Origin: Verrucomicrobiota bacterium
GTDB taxonomy: Bacteria > Verrucomicrobiota > Verrucomicrobiia > Opitutales > Opitutaceae
Reading direction: 5' to 3'
Assembly: GCA_023391285.1 (NCBI GenBank)
Contig: JAEWBF010000105.1
Location: 1-64,000 of the forward strand
Length of the DNA stretch: 64,000 nucleotides
How positions within the stretch are numbered: position 1 is the stretch's first letter; each line of letters opens with the position of its first letter. This document shows, one piece after another, positions 9,090-17,847 of this stretch. The translations under genes and the position numbers were made by a program. The notes beneath the pieces are model-generated. The model worked only from the letters and a program-made list of their open reading frames with translations, did not search any database and had not been told where the DNA came from.

Positions 9090-10066
9090 ACGCCGCTCGC
9101 CGCCAGGCGTTCGATTTCCGCGATCCTCTTCTGTTTCGTTTCCGCCGGCACATCCGCGACCTCCCAGCCGTTCTTCGCCACCTGCGCCAATTCAGCCCGC
9201 GTGAACTCCAGATCCTTCGCCAGCGCCGCGTATTCGTCGTTCACCGTGTTCGCGAAATTCAACGGATCGTCCGTGCTCACCGTGCAGCGCACACCCGCCA
9301 GCATCAGCGCGCGCAGCGGATGCTGATCCATCGACGGCACGACCTTTAGCCGCACATTGCTGATCGGACACACGTCGAAGGTCACGTCCTGCTCCGCCGC
9401 GAGTCGCAACACCTCCGGATCCTCGATCGCGCGCACGCCATGCTGCACGCGTTTCACGCCGAGCATCTCGATCGCCTCGCGCACCCGCTCCGGCCCGCCG
9501 AATTCACCCGCATGACATTTCGTCACCTTGCCCGCCGCGCGCAGCCGCGCCCACACCGCTGCCGTCTCCGGCTCGGTCTTCATTTCCTCGAAGCCATGCA
9601 AATCCACGCCGGCCAACCCTTCCCACGTGTGCAACTGATCGATCGTCGATCGCAGTTCGCCGACGATGTCCGTCCGTAACATGCCCGTGAATACGCGCAC
9701 TTCCAACTCCGCCGGCGCCGCCGCCCGAATCGCCGCGACGATCTCCGGCCCCGGCACGCCGATGAACTTCGTCACCGGCAGGTGAAAACTCGTCTCCACG
9801 TAACGCACGTTCTGGGCGACGTGCTTCGCAAAGATCGCCTTCGCCGCCTCGTAATACCGCTCCGCGCTCGTGAACCACGGCAGCGCGTGCGACAGCAAAA
9901 TCGCCTCGAAATCCGGAAACGTCGCATACCGATAATCCGCCCGCCGAAATGCCGGATCCGCCGGATACTCCTCCGGCTTCCATTCCATCAACAACTCATA
10001 CGGCAGCGCCCCTTCCACATGAAGATGCGTCTCCGTCTTCGGCAGCGCCTGAATAAATTCGTTCAT
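9086..10066 (-). CDS. add: adenosine deaminase family protein
   Basis: Zinc hydrolase that deaminates adenosine to inosine in purine salvage; adenine deaminases share the fold. The start is ATG at 10066 (MNEFIQALPKTE), giving 326 residues. Metal and catalytic motifs are in order: THLHVEGAL near residue 13, HAGEFGGPERV near 180, HGVRAIED and STDDPLNF. The third residue before the DD pair is S-T rather than the usual N-T. It is coupled to the downstream pseudouridine synthase, and an inverted repeat separates it from the aminopeptidase gene upstream. Confidence 0.88.
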   Translation of the reverse strand: MNEFIQALPKTETHLHVEGALPYELLMEWKPEEYPADPAFRRADYRYATFPDFEAILLSHALPWFTSAERYYEAAKAIFAKHVAQNVRYVETSFHLPVTKFIGVPGPEIVAAIRAAAPAELEVRVFTGMLRTDIVGELRSTIDQLHTWEGLAGVDLHGFEEMKTEPETAAVWARLRAAGKVTKCHAGEFGGPERVREAIEMLGVKRVQHGVRAIEDPEVLRLAAEQDVTFDVCPISNVRLKVVPSMDQHPLRALMLAGVRCTVSTDDPLNFANTVNDEYAALAKDLEFTRAELAQVAKNGWEVADVPAETKQKRIAEIERLAASGV

Positions 10067-10074
10067 GAGTTTAG

Positions 10075-10142
10075 CCCGCGAAACACGCGAAACCACGCGA
10101 ACCCGCCTCCTGCATTTCGCGTCCTTTCGCGTGTTTCGCGGG
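10075..10142. repeat. long inverted repeat between aminopeptidase and adenosine deaminase genes
   Basis: Arms 10075-10101 and 10116-10142 pair at 25 of 27 positions (cccgcgaaacacgcgaaa and complement). Each arm is made of the words cgcgaaaca / cgcgaaacc. It ends 8 bases before the add start on the minus strand. Confidence 0.85.
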
Positions 10143-10150
10143 AGGTAAAT

Positions 10151-11281
10151 TCATTTCTTCCCGAGCAAATACTCCGGATTCAACTTGTGCAGCGCCTTCG
10201 GCACAAACACCCCGTCCTTCCGGATCAGCTTCCCATCGAACCGAATCTCCCCGCCACCGTAATCCGGCCGCTGGATGCACACCATGTCCCAGTGCACCTG
10301 CGACTTGTTGCCATTGCCGCAGTCCTCATACGCCTGCCCCGGGGTGAAGTGAAACGATCCCGCGATCTTCTCGTCGAACAGAATGTCCCGCATCGGCTGC
10401 AGGATGTGCGGATTGAAGCCCAGCGCGAACTCGCCGATGTAACGTGCCCCCGCGTCGCTATCCAAAATCTCGTTCAACCGCTTCGTGTTGGAACTCGTCG
10501 CCTCGACGATCTTCCCGCGCTTGAACACCAGCCGGATGTTGTCGAACGACGTTCCGAGATAAACCGTCGGCGCGTTGTATTGAATCACGCCTTCGACCGA
10601 GTCGCGCACCGGACACGAGAACACCTCGCCGTCCGGAATATTCCGCAGCCCGCCGCACGGCACCGCACCGATTCCCTTGATCGAAAACTTCAAATCCGTC
10701 CCGGGTCCCGTGATCTCCACGCGATCGGTGTTCTCCATCAACGCCGCGAGCGCCTTCATTCCCGGCACCATCCGCCCGTAATCGAGCGTGCACACACGGA
10801 AGTAGAAATCTTCGAACGCTTCCGTGCTCATCCCCGCCTGCTGCGCCATCGCCGACGTCGGCCAGCGCAACACCACCCACTTGGTCTTGCCCACCCGATA
10901 ATCCAGCACCGGCTTCATCAGCCGCGAAACCAGCTGCACCTTCTCCGCCGGCACGTCCGACGCCTCGAAAATATTCTCCGATCCGCGCAACGCGATATAC
11001 GCATCCATTTTCTGCATACGCGCGAGCTCCACCGCCGCATGCGGCTCATACTGCTCCTCGACCGCCCCCAGCGTCAGCTCCCGCGTCACGCGGGCCCGTT
11101 GAATCTGCACATAGGGATGCGCCCCGCGCGCCCGCGTCGCCCGGATCAACGCGATCACGATCGCATCCGGCACGTCGAACGCATCGATCAACACCCGCTC
11201 GCCCTTCTTCAACGACGTGGAAAAACCCGTCAGCCCTTCCGCCAGTTGGTTGAAACGTGGATCGATGATCATCGCGCGCAA
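10151..11281 (-). CDS. M29 family aminopeptidase
   Basis: Thermophilic-type metallo-aminopeptidase (AmpS/AmpT/PepS family) removing N-terminal residues from peptides in the cytoplasm. At 376 residues it is slightly shorter than the usual 400. The metal site is in the C-terminal half: IGEFALGFNP, FDEKIAGSFHFTPGQAY and HWDMV provide the E, E, H, H and D ligands. GTDLKFSIKG in the middle is also typical. Start is MRAMIID at 11281 or the fourth residue at 11272. Only 52 bases separate it from lpxK, so cotranscription is possible. Confidence 0.88.
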   Translation of the reverse strand: MRAMIIDPRFNQLAEGLTGFSTSLKKGERVLIDAFDVPDAIVIALIRATRARGAHPYVQIQRARVTRELTLGAVEEQYEPHAAVELARMQKMDAYIALRGSENIFEASDVPAEKVQLVSRLMKPVLDYRVGKTKWVVLRWPTSAMAQQAGMSTEAFEDFYFRVCTLDYGRMVPGMKALAALMENTDRVEITGPGTDLKFSIKGIGAVPCGGLRNIPDGEVFSCPVRDSVEGVIQYNAPTVYLGTSFDNIRLVFKRGKIVEATSSNTKRLNEILDSDAGARYIGEFALGFNPHILQPMRDILFDEKIAGSFHFTPGQAYEDCGNGNKSQVHWDMVCIQRPDYGGGEIRFDGKLIRKDGVFVPKALHKLNPEYLLGKK

Positions 11282-11333
11282 TCAACCTCACCGCCCGCCC
11301 CCCTCGCAAGGTGAATCCCGCCGCCCCGCCAGC

Positions 11334-12530
11334 TCACCCGCTCACCGGAAAACAAATCCGCCCCACCGCCTCGTCGAAGTCCGCCGCCCCGCGAATGATC
11401 TCGATCTCCAACCTCAAGTAATACAACGGCAGCGGACACACATAACCGTCCGGAATCCGCACCGCATCCTTCTCCGTCGTCACCAGGCATTCCGCCCCTT
11501 CCTCCTGCGCCTGCTTGAACAGCGCCTGGAAATCCTCATCCGCATACCGGTAGTGATCGAGAAACCGTTCCCGCGCCACGATCACCGCGCCCAAATCCCG
11601 CAGAAACTTTTCAAAGCTTTCCGGCGTCGCGATTCCGCTGAACGCCAGCACGCGCCGCCCTTTCAAAAACGCCAGCGGCTCCATCGCTCCCGCCTCGCCT
11701 TCCTTCACCCCAAACCGCCGCAAATACTGCGGCTTGTGCGCGCACTCGATGATGTCCGCTTCCGGATTGTAACGCTTGATCGTCGCCTCGAGCTCTTCGT
11801 CCCGCTCTCCGTTCGACTTCGTCAGAAACACATAGCTCGCCCGCTTCAAATGCTTGATCGGCTCCCGTAAAATCCCGCGCGGCAGCAGATGCCCGTTCCC
11901 AAAGGGATTCGTCTTGTCCACGAGCAACAAATTCAGCCGCCCTTTTAGCGGCAGATACTGAAACCCGTCATCGAGCACCAGCGTGTCGCAACCAAACTTC
12001 TTCACCGCATATGCCCCCGCCTTCACGCGGTTTTTATCCACGAGCACGATCACTCCAGGCAGATTCCTCGCCAGCATGTAGGGCTCGTCGCCCGCCACGT
12101 CCGAATCGAGCAACACCCGCTTCCCATCGCTCACGATTTTCGGCGGCGGCTCCGCCGTATGCGTCAACGCATACCACCACTTCCGCCACAACGGCGGCGA
12201 CTTGCTCTTATACCCGCGGCTCAGAATCGCCACTTTCCGTCCGCGATCGCGCAAAGCTTTCGCGAATTTCTCCACCACCGGCGTCTTGCCCGTCCCACCC
12301 ACCGTCAAATTCCCCACCACCACGACCAAACACCCGAGCGGCTGATCGTGCAGAATCCGATTCTTATAAAGCCACAACCGCGTCTGTGCGATGCCGTTGA
12401 ACAGCCACGACAGCACCTGCAAAAAAGCGCCATAAATTGCCGCGCCCGTGTCCGCCCGCCGCCCCAAAATCACGTCGATCGTGTAGAGCTCGAGTGCGTT
12501 GACCTTCTTCTTTAACCAGGGCTGCGACAT
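11334..12530 (-). CDS. lpxK: tetraacyldisaccharide 4'-kinase
   Basis: Phosphorylates the 4' position of the lipid A precursor at the inner membrane. The P-loop GNLTVGGTGKTPVVEKFAK is clear, followed by ILSRGYKSK, VGDEP-type AGDEPYMLA, DDGFQYLPL, and LPRGILREP. An N-terminal hydrophobic segment (LQVLSWLFNGI) precedes the P-loop, as expected for this monotopic kinase. I chose ATG at 12530 (MSQPWLKKKV), giving 398 residues; ATG at 12560 adds ten. Its presence indicates lipopolysaccharide in the outer membrane. Confidence 0.93.
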   Translation of the reverse strand: MSQPWLKKKVNALELYTIDVILGRRADTGAAIYGAFLQVLSWLFNGIAQTRLWLYKNRILHDQPLGCLVVVVGNLTVGGTGKTPVVEKFAKALRDRGRKVAILSRGYKSKSPPLWRKWWYALTHTAEPPPKIVSDGKRVLLDSDVAGDEPYMLARNLPGVIVLVDKNRVKAGAYAVKKFGCDTLVLDDGFQYLPLKGRLNLLLVDKTNPFGNGHLLPRGILREPIKHLKRASYVFLTKSNGERDEELEATIKRYNPEADIIECAHKPQYLRRFGVKEGEAGAMEPLAFLKGRRVLAFSGIATPESFEKFLRDLGAVIVARERFLDHYRYADEDFQALFKQAQEEGAECLVTTEKDAVRIPDGYVCPLPLYYLRLEIEIIRGAADFDEAVGRICFPVSG

Positions 12531-12563
12531 TCGTGTGACGTAGAGTGAAGCTCGGACCAAAAC

Positions 12564-12590
12564 GTAGGCCGCCAGCTTGCTGGCGCTCAG
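12564..12590 (+). repeat. GTAG-headed palindrome upstream of lpxK
   Basis: GTAG, then cgccagc-tt-gctggcg. It lies in the divergent gap between lpxK and the aminotransferase gene. Confidence 0.55.
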
Positions 12591-12698
12591 TCACCCCGCA
12601 AGCTCACGACTGCCATCCCGGCGCGACGCGTTTCGCGAATGAAGGTTGACCCAACGAAAAGCGTAAACTGTTTTCCGAAGCGCCTACGGGCACCCACC

Positions 12699-13784
12699 AT
12701 GAGCTACAAACTCTTCATCCCCGGCCCCATCGCCGTCTCGGAAAAAACCCTGCGCGCCATGGCCCAGCCGATGATCGGCCACCGCAGCACCGACTTCGTC
12801 GCGCTCTACAACTCCATCCAGCCGGACTTGCAGGCCCTCTTCTACACGAAGGATCCGGTCTATCTTTCGACGAGCAGCGCATGGGGCGTGATGGAAGGCG
12901 CCGTCCGCAACGTCACGAAGAAGAAAGTCCTGAACTGCATGAACGGCGCGTTCTCGGACAAATGGAACGACGTCGCTCAACGCTGCGGCTTCCAAGCCGG
13001 CGCCCTCAAATTCGAGTGGGGCCAGCCCGTCGATCCCGAGGCCGTCCGCAAGGAACTTTCGACCGGCGCCTACGACGCCATCACGATCATCCACAACGAA
13101 ACCTCGTGCGGCTGCATGAGCGATCTCGAGGCCGTGATGAAGGTCGTGCGCGAGTTCCCCGACGTCATCTCGATCGTCGACACCGTCAGCTCGTTCAGCG
13201 CGATGCCGATCAAGAAGGACGAACTTGGTATCGATGTTTTCATTACCGGCTCGCAGAAAGCCCTCGCGCTTCCTCCCGGCCTCGCGCTCCTGTCGGTTTC
13301 GAAACGCGCCCTCGATCGCGCCGCCACTCAGGCCGCCCGCGGTTACTATTTCGATTTCGTGGAATTCCAGAAGAACCACGAGAACGGCATGACGCCGAGC
13401 ACGCCTTCGATTCCCCACATCTACGCGCTCAAGTCGAAGCTCGAGGACATCAAGGCCGAGGGCGCCGACAACCGCTACGCCCGCCACGCTCGTCTGAACA
13501 AGACCGTCCGCGATCACCTTTTCGCGAAAGGCTTCAAGCTGTTCCCGAAGGAGGGCTTCGGCTCCGTTTCGCTCAACTGCTTCGCCAACTCGCTCAACAT
13601 CGACCTCGCCGCGCTGAACAAGACGCTCAAGTCGAAGCACAAGCTCGTGATCGACGGCGGCTACGGCAAACTCAAGGGCAAGACGTTCCGCATTTCCAAC
13701 ATGGGCGACGAAACCGACGCCACCATCGCCGAATTGCTGAAAGCCTTCGACAGCGCCCTCGCCGAATCCCCCACGCTCGCCTGA
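12699..13784 (+). CDS. class V aminotransferase (alanine/serine-glyoxylate type)
   Basis: PLP-dependent enzyme of the alanine-glyoxylate / serine-pyruvate group. The start is ATG at 12699 (MSYKLFIPGPIAVSEKTL), giving 361 residues; upstream codons are non-conserved. Seen: PGP at the start, GHRSTDF, STSSAWGVMEGAVRN, the cofactor-binding VDTVSSFSAM, and GSQKALALPPGLALLSVS with the Schiff-base lysine. Substrate cannot be fixed from sequence. Relatives act as serine-glyoxylate or phosphoserine aminotransferases, and no serine-pathway gene is adjacent. A terminator follows. Confidence 0.85.
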   Translation: MSYKLFIPGPIAVSEKTLRAMAQPMIGHRSTDFVALYNSIQPDLQALFYTKDPVYLSTSSAWGVMEGAVRNVTKKKVLNCMNGAFSDKWNDVAQRCGFQAGALKFEWGQPVDPEAVRKELSTGAYDAITIIHNETSCGCMSDLEAVMKVVREFPDVISIVDTVSSFSAMPIKKDELGIDVFITGSQKALALPPGLALLSVSKRALDRAATQAARGYYFDFVEFQKNHENGMTPSTPSIPHIYALKSKLEDIKAEGADNRYARHARLNKTVRDHLFAKGFKLFPKEGFGSVSLNCFANSLNIDLAALNKTLKSKHKLVIDGGYGKLKGKTFRISNMGDETDATIAELLKAFDSALAESPTLA

Positions 13785-13825
13785 TCAATAATTGACGGGC
13801 GGGGGCGCCCGACCCCGCCGTCTCC

Positions 13826-13873
13826 AAAGCCCGACACCCGGCCCCGATTCGTCGGGTCCTCGTCGGGCTTTTT
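13826..13873 (+). terminator. rho-independent terminator after the aminotransferase gene
   Basis: aaagcccgac 13826-13835 pairs with gtcgggcttt 13862-13871 and runs into a T tract. The loop holds a smaller ccccgattcgtcggg hairpin of the kind found inside GTAG-headed repeats. Confidence 0.75.
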
Positions 13874-13912
13874 ATTTCCCGACACGTCCCTTAGCCGAAA
13901 CAATTCAGTGGA

Positions 13913-14055
13913 AACCGCGAAGAACGCGAAGTGACGCGAAGTTCAGATGAGACCGTGATGCTGTGGGCCGGTGCCGGCCCAACCGTTCGGTGACAAGCTT
14001 TGGGCCTGTTGAAAACTGCCCTTGCCCTTCGCGCCTCTTCGCGTTCTTCGCGGTT
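13913..14055. repeat. long inverted repeat with nested palindromes
   Basis: Arms 13913-13941 and 14027-14055 pair at 27 of 29 positions (aaccgcgaagaacgcgaag and complement). The 85-base loop contains a gggccggtgccggccc palindrome, as if a second element had inserted. It sits 18 bases beyond the 3' end of the GT9-like gene. Confidence 0.8.
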
Positions 14056-14073
14056 CATCTGCATGGATACGGC

Positions 14074-15021
14074 TTAGTGTCCGTTCGCGGTTCTTCTCAC
14101 CGCCAACTCCCGCAACTCTCGCGCCACCCGCTCCACCACCGGCTCCCACTCCCCCGCATTTTCCTGCCGCCACAACTTCATCGTCGGATACCACGGCGAA
14201 TCGCTCCGCGCCTCCATCCACCGCCAATCCGCCTTCTTCGGCAGCAACGTCCACGTCCGCACCCCCAGCGCGCCGGCCAAATGCGCCGCCAACGTGTCGA
14301 CCGTGATGACCAGATCCATCATCGCGATCGCCTCCGCCAGCGCCGTCACCGGCTCCGGACACAACATCGGCCCGCACACTTCCGGCCACTCGCCGGCCGA
14401 CGCTCGATCCTGCAACACATAAAGCCGCACGCCCGGCACGAGCGCCAGCAACGCGATCAGCCCCGCCGGCACCCAACGGTCGCGATCCCACTCCCCCGCC
14501 CGCCAGGCCACGCCGACCGCCAGTTCTCCTTTCGCACCTTCACCCCGCGGCACGCGCAGATAAGGCACGCGATTCGGAATCGTCTCCAACGTCGTCCGAA
14601 AAACGTGCGGCAGCTCCATCAACTCCACGTCCACGTCGTATCCAGTTTCTGGAGTCCCGTCGTGCAGCGGCAGCAATTCGTCGATCCCCTCGACCGTTTC
14701 CAACAACGGCAACAGCGCCGGTTGCGCCCACACCACCACTTCGCGCGCGACGCGCTGCAACCACGGCGCGTAGCGAATGAACTGCACCGTGTCGCCCAGC
14801 CCGTGATAACACCGCACCAGCACGCGTTTCCCCGCCAGCGATTCTCCATTCCAAATCCACTGCTCGTGACGCGGCCGGTGCCAGCACGGCTCCCCCGCCC
14901 GCTCCCGCAGCACGGCATCGCTGATCCGCCACGCCCCTTCGAAATCGCCGCGCCGCATGCACTCGAGCCAATCGTTCCCTGAAGGGGCCGGCGTGTTCGT
15001 CGAAAGTTGAAGCTCATTCAT
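14074..15021 (-). CDS. GT9-like (heptosyltransferase-fold) protein, last gene of the inositol operon
   Basis: A 315-residue GT-B-type protein distantly like ADP-heptose:LPS heptosyltransferases. Seen: LAGKRVLVRCYHGLGDTVQF near residue 62, which resembles the N-terminal glycine loop, GVAWRAGEWDRDRW in the middle, and the acceptor/donor-site motif DLVITVDTLAAHLAGALGVRTWTLL near 240. The first 50 residues look helical and repeat-like (FEGAWRISDAVLRE), as in TPR-linked members. It overlaps the phosphatase stop by 8 bases, so it belongs to the same operon. Sugar and acceptor are unknown. Confidence 0.7.
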   Translation of the reverse strand: MNELQLSTNTPAPSGNDWLECMRRGDFEGAWRISDAVLRERAGEPCWHRPRHEQWIWNGESLAGKRVLVRCYHGLGDTVQFIRYAPWLQRVAREVVVWAQPALLPLLETVEGIDELLPLHDGTPETGYDVDVELMELPHVFRTTLETIPNRVPYLRVPRGEGAKGELAVGVAWRAGEWDRDRWVPAGLIALLALVPGVRLYVLQDRASAGEWPEVCGPMLCPEPVTALAEAIAMMDLVITVDTLAAHLAGALGVRTWTLLPKKADWRWMEARSDSPWYPTMKLWRQENAGEWEPVVERVARELRELAVRRTANGH

Positions 15022-15622
15022 CGCGGATTAGCGGTGCCGCTTGGTTCAGCCGGACGACCCGCGCTCCAAATTCGTCCACGACCACCTCGCTCACCGACGC
15101 GATACCGATCTCCATTCGCTCGAAAAGATCCAGCGGAGCCCCGAGAAAATACGCGATCGCCGCGCGAATCGGGTCGCCGTGACTCACCAACGCGACCCCA
15201 TCTTTTGTATACAACGCTTGCAGTCGCAGCATCTCCGCCACGAAGCGCGCCTGCACTTCGAGCATCGTCTCACCGCCGGGAATGCGCGCCCAGCTACGAA
15301 AGCTATTGAAGGCCCGCCACTCGGCATCGCCTTCCAACTCGTCGAACGACTTGCCCGTCCACTCGCCGTAGTCCACCTCCGCGATTCCCTTCGCGATCTT
15401 CACCTCCACCCCGCGCGTCCGCGCCAACGGTGCCGCGGTGGCCTGCGCTCGATCCATCGGACTGCTCGAGACGTGTTGAATGTTCTCGCCCGCCAGCATG
15501 CGCGCAATCGCCTCCGCCTGCCGGCGACCGTGCGCCGACAACCCGATGCCCGGCGCTCGACCGGACAAGATCCGCTCGCCCGCATCTTTCTGCGCGTGCC
15601 GGATGAGGTAAAACGTCGCCAC
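15014..15622 (-). CDS. histidine phosphatase superfamily protein
   Basis: A 202-residue phosphoglycerate-mutase-like phosphatase using a phosphohistidine intermediate. Motifs: YLIRHAQKDA, where the usual RHG is RHA, SSPMDRAQATAAPL, EVDYGEWTGKSFDEL and the C-terminal VSHGDPIRAAIAYFLG. It begins 8 bases after the inositol-3-phosphate synthase stop and is followed by an 8-base overlap with the GT9-like gene. By context it may remove phosphate from inositol phosphate or a phosphorylated glycoside; that is inference. Confidence 0.85.
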   Translation of the reverse strand: MATFYLIRHAQKDAGERILSGRAPGIGLSAHGRRQAEAIARMLAGENIQHVSSSPMDRAQATAAPLARTRGVEVKIAKGIAEVDYGEWTGKSFDELEGDAEWRAFNSFRSWARIPGGETMLEVQARFVAEMLRLQALYTKDGVALVSHGDPIRAAIAYFLGAPLDLFERMEIGIASVSEVVVDEFGARVVRLNQAAPLIRDE

Positions 15623-15630
15623 AAATCAGC

Positions 15631-16809
15631 TCACGTCCCCAGTCCGATCCCGCTGGCCTTCTGCGTCATCGGTCGGTCCACCGGCCGCTCATACGCAAAC
15701 TCCCGAATAAACGCCTCGGTCCGCTCGTGCGCTTCATGGTCCGTGAACTGCTCCGGCGGCGACTTCATGAAATAACTCGCCGGCCCGATGAGCGGCCCCG
15801 CCACGCCATGATCGAGCGCGAGTTTGATGCAGCGGACCGCATCGATCACCACACCCGCCGAATTCGGCGAATCCCACACCTCGAGCTTCACCTCACACTT
15901 CAACGGCACGTTCCCAAACGTCGTCCCGTGCATGTGAATGTAGCACCACTTCTGATCCGTGAGCCACGGCACGAAATCGCTCGGCCCCACGTGCACGTCT
16001 CGCGCTGGCATCGGCTCGCCGAGCTGACTCGTCACCGCATTCGTCTTCGAAATCTTTTTCGAATCCAGCCGCTCGCGCTCGAGCATGTTCAAAAAGTCCG
16101 TGTTGCCGCCGAAGTTCAGCTGATACGTTTGATCCAGCTTCACCCCACGCTCACGAAACAGATTTACGAGCATCCGGTGCGTGATCGTCGCGCCAACCTG
16201 CGACTTGATGTCGTCGCCGATGATCGGCAGCCCGCGTTCCACGAATCGCTGCTGCCAATACGGCTGCGACGCGATGAACACCGGGATGCAATTCACAAAA
16301 CCGCACCCCGCTTCGAGCACCTGCTCCACATACCACTTGGTCGCCATCTCCGATCCCACCGGCAAATACGACACCACGACATCCGTGCCTGTCTCCCGCA
16401 GGATCTTCACAATGTCATCCGTCGGCCCGGGAGCCTTGTGAATCTTTTCGGACAGATACTTCCCGAGGCCGTCGTGCGTCATCCCGCGATGCACTTTTAC
16501 GCCGAGTTCCGGCACGTTCGCAAAGCGATACGTGTTGTTCGGTTCCGCATAGATCGCCTCGCCGAGATCGCGCCCCACCTTGTTCGCGTCGATGTCGAAC
16601 GCCGCCGAGAATTCGATATCGCGCACGTGATATCCGCCCAGGTTCACATGCATCAACCCCGGCACGCGCTCATCCTCCGGCGCGTTGCGGTAGAACTCCA
16701 CGCCTTGCACGAGCGACGAGGCGCAATTCCCCACGCCGACAATCGCGACGCGCACTTTCCTGCGATGATCGGGCTCTCCCGCCCGCGGCCGTAATTTTGG
16801 AGCAATCAT
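15631..16809 (-). CDS. inositol-3-phosphate synthase
   Basis: NAD-dependent cyclisation of glucose 6-phosphate to 1L-myo-inositol 1-phosphate (also called inositol 3-phosphate). The 392 residues match the short prokaryotic form: NAD-binding VRVAIVGVGNCASSLVQG at the start, VGRDLGEAI, VVVSYLPVGSE, FVNCIPVFIAS, GDDIKSQVGATITHRML and NFGGNTDFLNM, LEVWDSPNSAGVVIDAVR. It sits centrally in a six-gene operon with sugar-transfer genes, so inositol phosphate is probably a building block of the operon's product. Confidence 0.93.
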   Translation of the reverse strand: MIAPKLRPRAGEPDHRRKVRVAIVGVGNCASSLVQGVEFYRNAPEDERVPGLMHVNLGGYHVRDIEFSAAFDIDANKVGRDLGEAIYAEPNNTYRFANVPELGVKVHRGMTHDGLGKYLSEKIHKAPGPTDDIVKILRETGTDVVVSYLPVGSEMATKWYVEQVLEAGCGFVNCIPVFIASQPYWQQRFVERGLPIIGDDIKSQVGATITHRMLVNLFRERGVKLDQTYQLNFGGNTDFLNMLERERLDSKKISKTNAVTSQLGEPMPARDVHVGPSDFVPWLTDQKWCYIHMHGTTFGNVPLKCEVKLEVWDSPNSAGVVIDAVRCIKLALDHGVAGPLIGPASYFMKSPPEQFTDHEAHERTEAFIREFAYERPVDRPMTQKASGIGLGT

Positions 16810-16867
16810 GATTTTCCTTCGTTCATTTCCGTGATCCCGCGCGCATGCGAACGCATCGCCCGTGTCG

Positions 16868-17833
16868 TTAAATACTCACTACCTCCTCGCCCACTTTCTC
16901 CGCCGGAGCCACCCGTCCGCTCCCGCCATACCGCCGCACCATCCGCGCACAAAACTCCGCATACTCATCAATCACCAGCGGCGGACTCGTGTGATGCGGC
17001 TGCACGCCCCGATGTTCCGGCGTGAAACAAAACGTCAGCGTCACGTCGAACTCCGCCAGCGCCTCCATCTGCCGATCGAACCACGCGTCCGCATTCGGCC
17101 GGAAACTGTCCGCCCAACTCAGCCCCGTCCGCAGATACTTCACGCCCAATTCGCGCATCCAGCGCACCGCGTCGTCCAGCCGGTGATCCTCAAAATGAAA
17201 CCACTGGCAAATGCCCATCTCCGGCGTGTGACGCCGAAACTCCTCCGCCGCCGGTTTCGGCGATCCGTCCTCACGCAGCAGCCCCATGTAGAAATGCCGG
17301 TAATACGCCGAGCCTTCCGCCTCTTTATGCCGCGTCGTCGCCGGCCACGCCTTCGGCAAATCGTAAAGACTATACCAGTGAATCCGCGGCACCCGCCCCA
17401 CCAGCAACTCCGCCGTCCGATTCAATCCAAACACCTGCACCTCCTCCGCCCCGAACGTCGAAATTCCCACCTCCGACACCCAAATCGGCAGCGAGGTCAC
17501 CGCCTTGATCTCCTCTAACTTCGCCGGCCACTCGTTGATCTGCCAGTGATTCCAATCGAGCGGGAATCCGTGCACCGCAACCACGTCCAGCTTATCGAGC
17601 ACGCCTCTCCCGGCCATGTTACGCGTGAACCCCGCATCGATCGGCGACATCCCTCCGAGCACGCGCAACAGCCCCGGCCGTTCGGCCGCCACCGCATCCG
17701 CCGCGCGCTTCACCATTTCGGCGAACACGCCCCACTCCGGGTCGATCTCGAAGGCCCAGTGGGACTTGTTGTTCGGCTCGTTCCAAAACATGACTGCTTC
17801 AACCATGATTGTGCCCGTTTCTTGAATGCTCAT
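16868..17833 (-). CDS. clan GH-A glycosidase-like protein with a circularly permuted barrel order
   Basis: Begins at ATG 17833 with a purine-rich AGAGGG ribosome site and encodes 321 residues. It opens directly with the beta-4 acid/base motif FWNEPNNKSHW (E19), continues through GGMSP (beta 5), AVHGFPLDW (beta 6), PIWVSEVG (beta 7 nucleophile E121) and RIHWYSLYD (beta 8). Only then come segments that look like beta 1 to 3: MGICQWFHFEDHRLDDAV, VKYLRTGLSWADSF and VTLTFCFTPEHRG, ending with EFCARMVRRYG, which normally precedes beta 4. The order 4-8-1-3 implies a circular permutation. No signal peptide, so probably cytosolic. Substrate unknown. Confidence 0.75.
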   Translation of the reverse strand: MSIQETGTIMVEAVMFWNEPNNKSHWAFEIDPEWGVFAEMVKRAADAVAAERPGLLRVLGGMSPIDAGFTRNMAGRGVLDKLDVVAVHGFPLDWNHWQINEWPAKLEEIKAVTSLPIWVSEVGISTFGAEEVQVFGLNRTAELLVGRVPRIHWYSLYDLPKAWPATTRHKEAEGSAYYRHFYMGLLREDGSPKPAAEEFRRHTPEMGICQWFHFEDHRLDDAVRWMRELGVKYLRTGLSWADSFRPNADAWFDRQMEALAEFDVTLTFCFTPEHRGVQPHHTSPPLVIDEYAEFCARMVRRYGGSGRVAPAEKVGEEVVSI

Positions 17834-17847
17834 CTGGCGCCCTCTTT

